Source of the DNA: Diploptera punctata
Taxonomy: Eukaryota; Arthropoda; Insecta; Blattodea; Blaberidae
Assembly: GCA_030220185.1 (NCBI GenBank)
Contig: JASPKZ010002338.1
Span: 186,001 to 250,000, forward strand
Length of the DNA stretch: 64,000 nt
Reading direction: 5' to 3'
The notes under the pieces were generated by a model, which saw only the letters and a list, made by a program, of their open reading frames with translations, ran no database searches and was not told the DNA's origin. Numbering within the stretch: position 1 is the first letter of the stretch; each line of letters starts with the position of its first letter. This document shows, in pieces, positions 45,880 through 57,989 of this stretch. The position numbers and the translations under genes were made by a program.

Positions 45880-46193
45880 TGGCCAGCCTCATGGGCTAGT
45901 GGTCAGTGTTCCTGACTACTGTTCAAGAGATCCCGGGTTCGATTCCCGGTCAAACCATAGGCATTTTTTCTGTGGTTGTCCATGGTGTGGAATTTAGGTT
46001 AAGTTTAGATTAAGAACTCTCCTGGCACTTCATTATGATTTATCACCCATCATATCATCGGGGTAACGTAACTCCGCCTTCCAAGTACCCCAACCTAAGA
46101 AATGGATTACAATTCCGCCAGTGCCAGGGGAGAAAGCCAGAAAATGTCATAAAAGACACCTGGTGGCATTAGACAAAAAAAGAAAAAAAACAA
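45880..46193 (+). mobile_element. SINE-E copy with 12-bp target duplication
   Basis: Flanked by ATGTTGACAAAC at 45868-45879 and ATGTTAACAAAC at 46194-46205, one mismatch. The tRNA-like head has A-box GGGCTAGTGGTC and B-box GGTTCGATTCCC. The 3' end is A-rich. Confidence 0.88.
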
Positions 46194-46209
46194 ATGTTAA
46201 CAAACAACC

Positions 46210-46430
46210 CTTAAATTCGTAATTTATCCTTTTGGATACATCAGTTGGTTCAATTAATTTAATATTTTAAATAAATCAGAAGAAAACGAACAAAAATAAG
46301 CCACTTAAATGTGTGTCTAATTATACAATATACATAATAATAACAGTTGTACAAGATTCCGTTTTCACTGCGGTCCGCCACATTCAAATAACTAACAGAA
46401 GAAATTTGTGTTTGCCAATTTAAGGGTTAA
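46210..46430. repeat. direct repeat, partner at 51639-51850
   Basis: About 220 bp nearly identical to 51639-51850 (for example TTTTCACTGCGGTCCGCCAC in both). Neither copy has a clear coding role. Both end at TTTAAGGGTTA. Confidence 0.8.
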
Positions 46431-47023
46431 AATTAGTTTATCTCAGACGGGTTTGAGTTCTCTGACATTCGTTTAACAATACCTTATTGATGGGGTTAAG
46501 ACCAGCTGAAATAATTTAGTTTTGCTTTTTATGGATTAAAATCCGGAGGCTATATATTTTTGGATTTCATTAGAAACATTTCCAAATTCTACAATAATAG
46601 AAAGGAAAAATTATAACACTTTTGCAGTTTGTGAAAGCATCTGAATATAATGAAATAACTAGAGGCTGACTTCCTTTCAGAGAGAAAATGTATCAGTTGA
46701 AAGAAATGTGGCACTACAAAATGGCTGACGAGTTCCGTTTCTTTGTTTCATACAAGTGTCGCCCCCCATCCCATCCCTCGAGGGCGCAATCGAAAAACCT
46801 AAGCTTCTCCACCACAAAAACTCATCAAAACTTTTTTCATCCGTCTTCACCTCCATCTCGCGACTTATTTCAAAAGTCATGACAACTGCTACCAATTCAA
46901 TTGTTAACAACCCTTTATGCACAAATATACTGTTTCACGTCATTCAAACAAATTTTATTTAAGATATGGGGCTATTTCACATCTAGCTTCTTTGTCTGTA
47001 GCCCAAAACACCTCAACCCATTA
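46431..47023. other. no gene seen
   Basis: A CT-rich segment at about 46760-46870 opens short frames on both strands without any family resemblance. Confidence 0.45.
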
Positions 47024-47026
47024 TCA

Positions 47027-47757
47027 TAAGTAATGCCACGATTGATTTCCAAATTATCGACAAATTCACGACTTTATCTAGAGAATTTGGAAATAAAGAG
47101 TGGCATTTGTTAGGACTATTTAACGAACAAAATTAAGCTGTTTACTCACAAATAATTATTTAAATATAGTTATTTAAAAATATTTATATGTTTAATGTAA
47201 ACGGCGATGTTTGAAAACAAATGAGAAACTATTGGTACGCTTCATTTGCTTCTTTTGTTCATCACTGCAACCAGATTATATTATTTATTGCCAAAGGAAC
47301 GCAATATTGTAAGAATGCACTCTACTGGAGAAAAAATGAAACACATCAAACTGTATATTAATTCATTTCTGATGTCCTATGATGTAAATATGACAATTAT
47401 ATTTTTCTGGAATGTTATTACCTGGGAAAAAAAGTACATTTAAGAAAGTGCAAACAGTGGTTTCTTTTTTTGGTGGTATCATCAATTGCTACAAATGTTT
47501 TAATATTATCTCCAGCATGAGCTATGTGTTGACATTCATGCACTATATATACAATCTGTTAGCCGTATTTGTTATAGAGTCAGTCACTGCAAAATAATGC
47601 TAGAACCTATTAAGAATGTTAAAAAGGAGGTGCTTTCTTTATTATGATAAACTTTAGTTGGTAAATTCTAGGCAAAACACGACTGTGATTGGTTCTAATA
47701 AAAAATCATTGAAATGTGATTGGCCATTGTCTCCCATTTGGGACATGAGTTAAATAG
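47027..47757 (-). mobile_element. MITE-1, long form, diverged
   Basis: Left bracket TCA at 47024-47026. The foldback has lost its central CTCACTTCGTGAG part. It abuts the next copy directly. Confidence 0.75.
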
Positions 47758-47881
47758 TCTTAAGTAATGCCACGATTGATTTCCAATTTATTTAGATAAT
47801 TTGGAAATCAAGAGTGTCATTTGTTAGGACTATTTAACGAATAAAATTCAGCTGTTTACTCACAAATCATTATTTAAATAT

Positions 47882-48206
47882 CCATCCATCCATCCATAGT
47901 AATCCTGCCCGAGGGCAGGTCCTTCACTGCAATCATAGCATTTCCATGCTATGCTTGCAGCTTTACTAGGGAATTGTAGGTGTGGTAGCTTCCCGTTGCT
48001 TTCCACACCGGTGAAGGATGATGATGATGATGATGGCCATATGATTTCGGGGATCGTTTGGGCCTTAAAGTTTTCCTGACATTTGTCTTACAGGTGAGGA
48101 AAAACCCCGATAAAAACCTCACCCAGAAAAACTGCCCCGGCCGGGGAACGAACCCGGGCCCGCTGCGTGACAAGGCAGCACGCTACCTCGAGACCACAGC
48201 GGTAAC
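47882..48206 (-). mobile_element. SINE-A with 11-bp target duplication
   Basis: Flanked by TATTTAAATAT at 47871-47881 and 48207-48217, a site inside MITE-1. A full copy; the terminal GGAT unit is repeated (CCATCCATCCATCC on plus). Confidence 0.92.
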
Positions 48207-48294
48207 TATTTAAATATAGTTATTTTAAAATATTTATATATCTAATGTAAACGGCGATGTTTGAAAACAAAATGAAAAACTGGAACCAGATCAT

Positions 48295-48492
48295 CATCAT
48301 CGTCCTTTCAAGTATTAGGCCCAGTGGCCCGTTACGGTCTCCCGCCATCTCCGAAAAGGTGGACCCACATATCTTCTGCCTCGAGGAATGTAGTGAAGAA
48401 TTTGTTTTGGTATTCTGTGACGATCCATGCGCTGAATATGGGCTAGCCAATTGTTTCTATATTCTTGGAGGTATTAGATATAGGTACGATGC
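48295..48492 (-). mobile_element. LINE-M terminal fragment with target duplication
   Basis: Flanked by AACCAGATCAT at 48284-48294 and 48493-48503. The minus strand gives RMDRHRIPKQ, a GRP-type tail and GGGCCTAATACTTGAAAGG, then (GAT)n. Only the last 60 or so codons remain. Confidence 0.8.
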
Positions 48493-48725
48493 AACCAGAT
48501 CATATTATTTATTGTCAAATAATGCACCCTAGTGGATAAAAAATGAAACACATCAAACTGTATATTATAACCAACATTATAGGTTATTAATGTCCTATGA
48601 AGCAAATATGTCAATTATATTTTTCTGGAATGTTAAAACGTGGGAAATAATACGTTTAAGAAAGTGCAAACAGTGGTTTCTTTTTATTGTGGTATAGTCA
48701 ATTTCTACAATTTCTTTTTCTGTTA

Positions 48726-49737
48726 TATCTCGCTAGCGCCACTTGCTTACATTAAAATTCTTGTCCGGTTTTCTCGAAACCGTGATTTGATTATTATCGA
48801 TTGGGTAACCTATCGATGGAATTAAATTATCTTTGGGTCTCTGAGTCGCATAGGTTCCCCGTAGTACGGTTAGTGAGAATTGTATGTTTGCAGTTTATTA
48901 TGTTGATAGTTGGGTTTGATTGAGGATTGAGAAGAGTGCATTGTGGGAAATCTGAGAGCTAGGGTCATCGCGACTCCATTAGGCGCCACAACAATAAGAG
49001 ACATTAAGTCGGAAACAATCGGCTAGCATTGTGCGGGGTTTTTAGCTGATGTTGCCAAGCTAATGGGACGAGGCACTCGAGGGAAATTTTCTGCGGCTTT
49101 ATCCCCACAATAACTTCATAATAATGTTTCCAGGTGTTTTGTAACAAACCATTTTGCGCAGATCAGAGAAATTCTGCTAAAAGTCTTGAAACATTCAAAA
49201 TTAATTCTTTCTTTCAGAATTGTCTAAGTAAAGATAATCCAAAAGATCAAAGTTTAAAAATTCAGTAATAGCAAACTATAATCAAGAATCTAGAATTTTT
49301 TAGTAGCGTTTAATAGGGTGAAGTGGGGGAATTCCGATCATTGAGGTTATTCCGATCACGATTTTATTCAGAAACCACTCTTAGAGCCGGGTTCTGCGAA
49401 GTGTTTCAAGCATTCTTAATGCTAGTTGAGAAGCATCTCTGCAATGTGGTGGACATTTTGTGTTTCGTATACTTTTCTCGCAAGAAAGCTAAGATGATTT
49501 TTGTCAGGTATGCAGTTAGGCCTAATGGGACCTTTTTCATGTAAAAATAAACTTAAACAAGTTTACAAAATTCTTCTATGTGACTACCAAATTGAACTTT
49601 GCAAGGGAATGGACTGATAATAGCACGTGGCACCTTTTTTCGTGTAAAATACTACTTAAATATAACCTTACATCATTCAAATCTTGGAAATTAAACAAAA
49701 AGTTTCTGTTAAAGTACATTTTTGCACGATAGTGGCT
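48726..49737. other. no gene seen
   Basis: Unique-looking DNA. A 73-residue frame at 49323-49544 has no recognisable motif; I leave it uncalled. Confidence 0.45.
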
Positions 49738-50492
49738 TCTGTCGTACTTACAGTAATGGCGACCATGATTCAAAGTTCAATTTCCTAAATTTCGGAGTTG
49801 CCAACCTATAAATAACTAAATATGTTTTTATTATATAAAACTTTCCTCATTAGAGGATTGGCTCAAGGACAAAGTGATACAGACAATATTTTTTTGTAAT
49901 TGATGAAATAAATTTTGTAAATACATTTAAAAAAATTCAAATTGTAGGCCTAATTGAAGTATACATACTATAAAGTAGAAATAATGTAATATAACAAATT
50001 ACCTACCTAGTGCAGGAAGTAAAACCACTGTGTTTATGTATACTACGTACAAACATAGGCCTATATCCGAAAGGTAGTGTTAATATACATTATAAGAACA
50101 AAAATATCTGCATTTGAAATGAACTGAACTTTATTTGAAACAATGTAAAACAATAAATTCGTACTTGCCGCCATGTTATGCCTGATTGGTGTCACGGCCT
50201 GCTGTAGTCTCAACTAAATTATTTTCAGCATTTACCGTATAAACATTGGCCACGCTCTTAACGTTAGTCAGTTGTTTATAATAACGCAAATATTTCCAAC
50301 AAAGATGTTATTATTTTACTATTATTCATTATTTTGAAAACACCATCGCTCAAAAAATAATGTACAACACACATTTGTGAAGTGTTTTACAGAAACTGAG
50401 AAATTAAAAATCTCGCTATCACTATGTTTTTTTATCATTTCCTCGCTTCTGTAAAAACCACCTCCTAACCTCGCATCATAATATCAGATATG
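49738..50492 (-). repeat. dispersed repeat R3, copy 2, with R4 inserted
   Basis: The reverse complement of 41146-41715, including the hairpin end at about 50385-50490. About 150 bp at 49828-49980 match R4 at 5349-5500 and interrupt it. Confidence 0.75.
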
Positions 50493-50540
50493 TCAATACT
50501 AGTAAAATTCATATCAAATTCCGTTGAGGTGAAGTCATAT

Positions 50541-51080
50541 GATGAAAGTAAAAAATGAAATTGTACCTGTTGGTAGGTGCCGTCGTCCTCAACTTTGTTA
50601 AAATATTGTATATACAATTAACTGGAGCGCTTTCGGAAGTTATCTTCCATCTTCTGCAGGTTGAGCTTCTGCTACTTGTTGTTGTATACTGTAATGTTTA
50701 CTCCAACTGATTGTAGCAGCAACTGACTTGTTTTTGACGATCTCGTACAATGGGTTTGACTGGGGTGCGTTCTCATTAAGAAGTGAGGTGTTGTATGTTT
50801 CCTCGACATTATAAAGGAATTATAAAGGAAACAACACCTCACTTCTCAATGAGAACGCACCCCAGTCAAACCCATTATACGAGATCGTCAAAAACAAGTC
50901 AGTTGCTGCTACAAACAGTTGGAGTATACATCATCGTACACAACAACAACAAGTAGCGGAAACTCAACCTGCAGAAGATGGAAGATAACTTCCGAAAGCG
51001 CTCCAGTTAATTTTATATACAATATTTTAACAAAGTTGAGGACATCGGCTCCTACCAACAGGTACAATTTAATTTTTTAA
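50541..51080. mobile_element. Penelope-like palindrome with coding remnants, ~260-bp arms
   Basis: The arms at about 50545-50800 and 50820-51080 are reverse complements. The right arm reads NNTSLLNENAPQSNPLYEIV, KNKSVAATNSWSIHHRTQQQ, AETQPAEDGR-stop, the same C-terminal layout as the Penelope ORF at 53979. Both arms contain the hammerhead-like core. No upstream RT remains. Confidence 0.82.
50969..51006 (+). ncRNA. hammerhead-ribozyme-like motif 3
   Basis: CAGAAGA at 50972-50978 (A in place of the usual U at the second core position), stem II GGAAG/CTTCC with loop ATAA, GAAA at 50994-50997, self-complementary AGCGCT, and C at 51003 as the predicted cleavage base. Stem I is CTG (50969-50971) with CAG (51004-51006). 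The same variant is in the left arm on minus, near 50630-50668. Confidence 0.6.
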
Positions 51081-51638
51081 CTTTCATCATATCAGATATG
51101 TATCACAACATTATATCTTATTTAAGAGTAAGTTATAAAAAACAGTGTGTGAGAAAATAGGCTCACTATTTCAGTGAGAGCTAGTTAAAGGATACGAAAC
51201 ACAAAAAGTTTGGTAATCACTGAACTAGAACATTGAAAGGTGAAATGTGTTGTACTTCTTTGAGAACAACTTGTAGCTGATCAGAAGTCAATTGTTTGCC
51301 CGCGGCTTGGTGTACAAGCCATCAGTCTGTCAGGCTTACCAACAACAATTGTCAGCGGTTACCCTCCAAGTATACTCCTTCAATGACTGACGGCGCTATA
51401 GGAAAACTGTCATACAACGGGCTGCTACCGTATTGACACAACAAATGACAATCCCACTGTCTATTCCCCTTCACATGTTTTAAATTTTATCGGCAACAAT
51501 GTAACATGTCTAAAGTCATGGGTTATTTATTTCTTTATATTTCATTGTTATTTTAGACAGCTGAATATGTAAGATCATTTTTGTTGTAGCTTCTATTTTT
51601 GGTCATGTGTGATATAATATTTTATGATGTCCTTAACT
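51081..51638. other. no gene seen
   Basis: Unrecognised sequence. Confidence 0.5.
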
Positions 51639-51861
51639 CTTAAATTCGTAATGTATCCTTTTGGATATATCAATAAATCTAATATTTTAAATAAATCAGA
51701 GGAAAACGAACAAAAAGAAACCACTTAAATGAGTGTCTAATTATACAATATACCTAATAATAAAAGTTCTACAAGATTCCGTTTTCACTGCGGTCCGCCA
51801 CATTCAAATAACTAACAGAAGAAATTTGTGTTTAGCCAATTTAAGGGTTAATATCCAAAAA

Positions 51862-53298
51862 GAAGAACTAGAAGAAGTTTTAAAGAAGGCCAAGAACAGG
51901 AAAAGTCCAGGTTTAGATGATTTAAATTTAGAACTTTTTAAGTATGGAGGAACTGCCTTGAAAGAGAAACTATTAGAACTTTTTAACAATATTTGGCATT
52001 GTCTTAATATTCCAACGGATTGGGAAACGGGTCTAGTAATTAATATACATAAAAAAGGTCAGAAAAACAAATGTGATAACTACCGAGGCATTACCTTACT
52101 CCCAACTGCATCTAAATTATATGCCAACATAATTAAAAATAAGTTATCAGTAAGTAGTGAAACATTTTTGGAAGAAGAACAATGTGGATTTAGAAAAGGG
52201 AGGAGCACTATAGATGCAATATTTACCCTGCAACAAATTATGGAAAAAAGGAGAGAATTTAATCTCCCACTGTATATACTATTTATAGATTATGAAAAGG
52301 CATATGATAATGTAAACCGAGATAAACTTTGGCAGATACTGCATGAAGAACATATACACTCACATGTAATACGAGCCATACAAAGCTTATATCAAAATTC
52401 TAAAATCAAAATTAAATTACCAGATGGAGAAATAACAGAACACATAAACACAGGCAAAGGTGTTCGACAAGGATGTGGACTATCTCCACTCTTATTCAAT
52501 ATATATATTAACAGAGTAGTGCAAGAATGGAAACAAACAGTAAACAGTGGAATTTCAATAACTAGGAATAAAATAATTCAAACAATATTATATGCTGATG
52601 ATCAAATAATATTATCAGATTCCGAAGATAGCTTACAAATAGCAGCGTAGCAATTATTCAAAATTGCCAGCAAATATAATATGAAAATTTCCACATCAAA
52701 ATCCAAAACAATGGCAATGTGTGGAAAAAACATACAACGGGTGAAATTGAGATTGATGGAAAAATTATAGAACAAGTGTCAGATTTCTCTTACTTAGGAA
52801 GTGTATTTGCAGAGTATAAGAGTGACATTGATTCAAAATTACAAAAATATAATAAAATGAATGGTGTAATACGAAGACATTTTGGTAAACAGATGAGGAC
52901 AGAGACAAAACTAAGATTACATAACATCACATCAAAAGCTGCCCTAAAATATGGAAGTGAAATTTGGATTTTAAATAAAAGAAACTCTCATAAACTTCAA
53001 GTAAGCCAAATTCGCTTCTTACGATCATTGTTAGGAGTTAATAGACTGGATCACCAAAGGAACACTACTATCAGAGGAAAACTTGGAGTAACAAGTTTAA
53101 ATGAAGATATACAAAGATACCAACAAGAATGGAAGAATCATCTGAGGAGAATGGCAAGAAATAGACTTCCAAAATTGGCATTCCAATATACCCCAACTGG
53201 ACATAGGGACCAAGGAAGACCAAAACATCGGTGGAAAGATCAAGACCATCTTCGCTAGGTTTACCGTACAGGCCACATGGCCTAAAACGAATTTGTTC

Positions 53299-53331
<33 letters not shown>
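51862..53331 (+). mobile_element. LINE-B with near-complete RT domain and 11-bp target duplication
   Basis: Flanked by ATATCCAAAAA at 51851-51861 and 53332-53342. The first frame, to 52650, covers RT motifs in order: KSPGLDDLNLELFK, NYRGITLLPTASKLYANI, FRKGRSTIDAIFTLQQ, catalytic motif A LFIDYEKAYD, motif B GVRQGCGLSPLLFN and motif C ILYADDQIILSDS. A stop and frameshift at 52650-52740 separate it from the thumb and C terminus (SYLGSVFAEYKSDIDSKLQK to GRPKHRWKDQDHLR, stop 53258). It ends in a (GAT)n tail. The endonuclease part is truncated away. Confidence 0.93.
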
Positions 53332-53333
<2 letters not shown>

Positions 53334-56300
53334 ATCCAAAAATATTTCTAGTCAAGAATATTTGTTGTATTTTAGCCTCAATGATAGCTTTGACGGGCGG
53401 CTTCCTTTTTGTCTTCTGTTAATGTTTGTGGTATTGTTAAAAGTTAATCTAAAATGAAACCGCTAATGGATTTCGATTGTCTGTCAATCGGGCGGCGACA
53501 TCTTCAATTTCTGACTAGGGAAAGGATTTTGAGGTGCGGTACCTTTCCAAAAATATAGTTATTTTGATACCAATCCTCCTTCTTCCTTCCAAGTATTAGG
53601 CAGAGGCCTGTTACGATCCAATATAAAATTTTCCCTCCAGCGTTTCATAGGACGGCCCAGTGATCTTCGTCCTCTTGGTCATACCAATCCATCCATAGTA
53701 ATTCTGCCCGAAGGCAGGTCCTTCACTGCAATCATAGAATTTTCATGCTATGCTTGCAGTTTTACTAGGGAATTGTAGGGTGTGGTAGCTTCCCGTTGCT
53801 TTCCACACCGGAGAAGGATGATGATGATGATGATGATGATGATAAGGATGATGATGATGTTGGCCATATGATTTCGCGGACCGTTTGGGTCTTAAATTTT
53901 TCCTGACATTTGTCTTACAGGTGAGAAAAAAACCCGATAAAACCTCACCCGTAACGTAGTGGTTAAGGAGTATATAAATTGACGTGTAAGGACTGCAACA
54001 AATTTTATATAGGAAGAACAAACAGAAGTTTTAACATCAGATTTAAAGAACATTTTCGAGAGTTTATTCACGCAGAAGGAAAATCAAGCTATGCAAAACA
54101 CGTTATCCATGAAGGACATCGCATGTTAAATATTGAAAACACCCCAACAGTAATGCACAGAGAAAATAATCCAGCGAAGATAAACGTACTCGAAGAGATG
54201 GAAATCATGAAAGCAGCTCACAACAACGACAATCTGATAAACGAAAACGAACCCAATACATATAACCCCCTCTACCAGATCTTTAGTGAAACGCCAGTTT
54301 TGAATCCTGCCGATGATGGGACAAGTCCCGAAAGCGCTACAGTTAAATAATTAATTGAGTTGAGGAGACGGACCTTTCAGGTGAATATTCCATAATTTTA
54401 TATTTTAATTTTGGTTAAGACAGTGCGCTACAAACCGGACGGTCGAGGGTTCGAGTCCCGGTGGGATCGGGATTTTTAAAACTGATCCAAACCTTCTGGT
54501 GGTACCATGGCTCTGGGGTCGACTCAACCTCTAACGGAAGTGAGTACCGGACGTTTGTTCTGGGGATAAAGGCGGCCGACACGCAGGGCTGACATCAAGT
54601 GCCGATTGAGGCTTAACCTCCTACTACCGCAACGGTCTCCTGAGGCCTGTAGTGGGATCACTTTACCTTTACATTTGCCTCATCATGTTGAGTGGGCACT
54701 AGTCCCATACTGGCCAAAATTCCGTGAGAAATTTTCTTCCTCCACGGGGACTCTAACCAGCGCATGTCCCATAGCTCTACAAGGCAGGGTGCCTTGAACC
54801 GCTCGGCTATGATGCAAGGAGAAATGAACAGCGTGTTCATAAACTACCTTGTAAGGGATTCTACAGTAATTCCCTACTAATATGGAATATACTCTTCAAA
54901 ATCCTTGCAAAGCACAGATCTCAGTTTCGTCACAGATTATATTCTGCTTTCGATAAAGAATTGAGCAATGTTAACGCATATTTTCTTCTGTGGAAGTTGC
55001 TGTTATAGTCGATTTTGAAAAGTAGAGAACGTAGCTAGGGCAAGAAGTAATGAAATATGAATATGACGTCATGCATAGAGATAGTATCTTGATGGAGCGG
55101 AGACAGGAGGAAGTGGTAGATAAATCTCACCTCTATGTAAACCCAGCGATAACGCCACATCGATTCATGGCTTTATTAATTCACTTTCCTTTGTTTCATG
55201 TGATTGTATTAACACCAGAGTGGATTAAGAAACATTTCGTGTTAATTTTGATATCCAATAGAAATTCGAATAACTGTGTTCAAAATATGTAATTATTTGG
55301 AAAACAAATTTTTCCAAAGAAAAGAAAAATAACTCTTCATTTCATATGTCTATAGTTTAAAGATAAAAATGCGAAATAACATGTTAATTGATTTGTACAA
55401 AATTGACGTATAAAGAATTTATGGTGTGAAAACAAAGAGCGTAGTTATCAAAATCAAAAAACTAGATTTTATGTTTTAAAGCTTTTTACTTGTCACAAAG
55501 GTGCGATTGTTCAAAGCTTTTTCAATCATCATAATGGTAAAGAATTTTCAATGCAGCATTTACCTCGAATACTGAAGGAAACCACGACAAATTTCCAGTC
55601 GGATTGGTCGGAATAATAATTTATTTGTAATGGGTGCAAAAAAATAATAATAAAATGATAAAAATCAAACAACATATCGTATCTATAAATGCGCTTATCA
55701 AATATGGCCTACTCTCATTATGTCAGAAATATTCAGTCCGCCATTTTAACTTCCGCTTAGAGACCGACAGTTGAAGGTCGTAAGCACAACTTTTTTTTTT
55801 TTGTGGAATCAAACTATTTTTTTTGCGTGATATTGCGTTCGCGTTGACTGTTCGGAACATTTGGATCGAAATATAAGTAAATATTGTACTGCGTACTAAA
55901 CAACACTTACTCACTGGCACCCGTAGGTTCATGGCCGTTTTGGCATGGGTTCCCTGAAGTAGTCCCCGCCCGGAGATCCGAATGGGAGACTATTTGACCT
56001 CCGGAAAATTTTACCCCAGTTGAACCCATGTCCGCATTTCTTGACAGTTGTATTTTTACGGTGAAAGATCGTCACTCTTTCGACCAAGGTACTTTTTTCG
56101 TCTGGCTTATCACCTTCGACCAGTCCGGCATGGGTAACCCTATCGGCAGCAATGCTACCGCCGGCATAGCTCTCAGGATCATTTAAGCACGCAAACCACT
56201 CCACCACGACAAGGTAAAGATACCATGGAGGGACTAAACAACACAGTTTAGCAATATTGCTGTAACAAGACGGCACAGCAAACTATTCCAACCTGCTTCC

Positions 56301-56407
56301 CTCTGACGTCATGTAAAATGGTCACCCAGGAGCCTGTCCCGACCGGGAATCGAACCCGGGCCCGCTGCGTGACAAGGCAGCACGCTACCTCGTGACCACA
56401 GCGGTGG

Positions 56408-56455
<48 letters not shown>

Positions 56456-57029
56456 TTATTATTATTATTTTATTATTCCGGCTTTTACAATGAATATAGG
56501 CTACATTTTTTCCGGTACCCATGTTCACAGTTAACTACACATTTGTTTCAACACATTTTTCCATTCCTGTCTGTTCATCCATATATCTTCTTCTATTTCC
56601 CATTCCCTCTTAGCTTCATTGATTCCCTGAATGCACGTAATATTTGGTCTACCCTTCTTTTTTCTTCCCTGTGGTTCCCAATCCATGATTATCTTAGGTA
56701 GTCTTCCTTCTTCCATCCTTCTAATGTGTCCGTACCAATTTAATTGTTTCTTCTTTATAAAATCTAATATTGAATATTGTACCTGCATTTTTTCTTTTAT
56801 ATATGCATTTCTGATTTTATCCTTCCTGGATATTCTTGCAAGCACGTCTCCAGTAGTCCATTTCAGTGGCGAGTAATTTTTTCTTCATTTGTGCATTTAA
56901 TGCCCACACATCAGCTCCATAGGTAATAATGCTTCTGATTATTGTATTAAAAATAGTTTTTTTTTGTTTCTTTGAAGATATGTTTGTCCCATACTATTCC
57001 ATTTAGGGCAGATATAGCATACTTTCCTA

Positions 57030-57099
<70 letters not shown>

Positions 57100-57517
57100 T
57101 ATTATTATTATTATTATTATTACTATTTATATACAGATTTTTAATGTTCATACATCTTTCTGTGCCTAAAGTTTCATTTTCTTTCTCCACTCGTCTCTCT
57201 GCCCTCCAGTCCTCTTGTTCTCATTCCAGTTCTTATAATAATTCCTAACTAACTATCTCACTGGCACTATCGAACCCGCTGGTTCATGGCCGCGCGGACA
57301 TAAGATCTCCATACATCCCTATCCTGAGCTAATGTTTCCAATCATTTCCTGTATAATCTACTTCCCTCAAATCATAGTTAACGTTATTCTCCCACCTCAT
57401 TCTAGGACTACGAACTGGGCGTTATACCTCCGGTTTTCCTAGAAGAAGCTTCCATGCACGTCTTTCACGCCTCATTTGTGCCACATGTCCTGCCCATCGC
57501 AGTATAATTGCAGTTCT

Positions 57518-57600
<83 letters not shown>

Positions 57601-57958
57601 CAATAACAATAACAATAACAACAATAACAATAAAAAGAATAACAGTAACATTAACAATAACAACAATAACAGTAACAGTAACAATAACAGAAACAATAAC
57701 AATACCAATAACAATAATAATAATAACAATAAAAACAATAGCAGTAACAGTAACAATAACAACAATAACAGTAACAATAACAATAACAATAACAGAAACA
57801 ATAACAATACCAATAACAATAATAATAAAAATAACAATAATAATAATGATAATAATAACAATAACAACAATAACAATAAAAACAATAACAATAAAAACAA
57901 TAACAGTAACAATAACAACAATAACAATAATAACAGAAACAATAACAATACCAATAAC

Positions 57959-57989
<31 letters not shown>

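Larger units (their letters stand above)
47761..48725 (-). mobile_element. MITE-1 copy broken by a SINE and a LINE
   Basis: Starts TAAGTAATGCCACG immediately after the previous copy. It is interrupted by SINE-A (47882-48206) and by a LINE-M end (48295-48492). The long-form interior continues to about 48725, where the right end is lost. Confidence 0.75.
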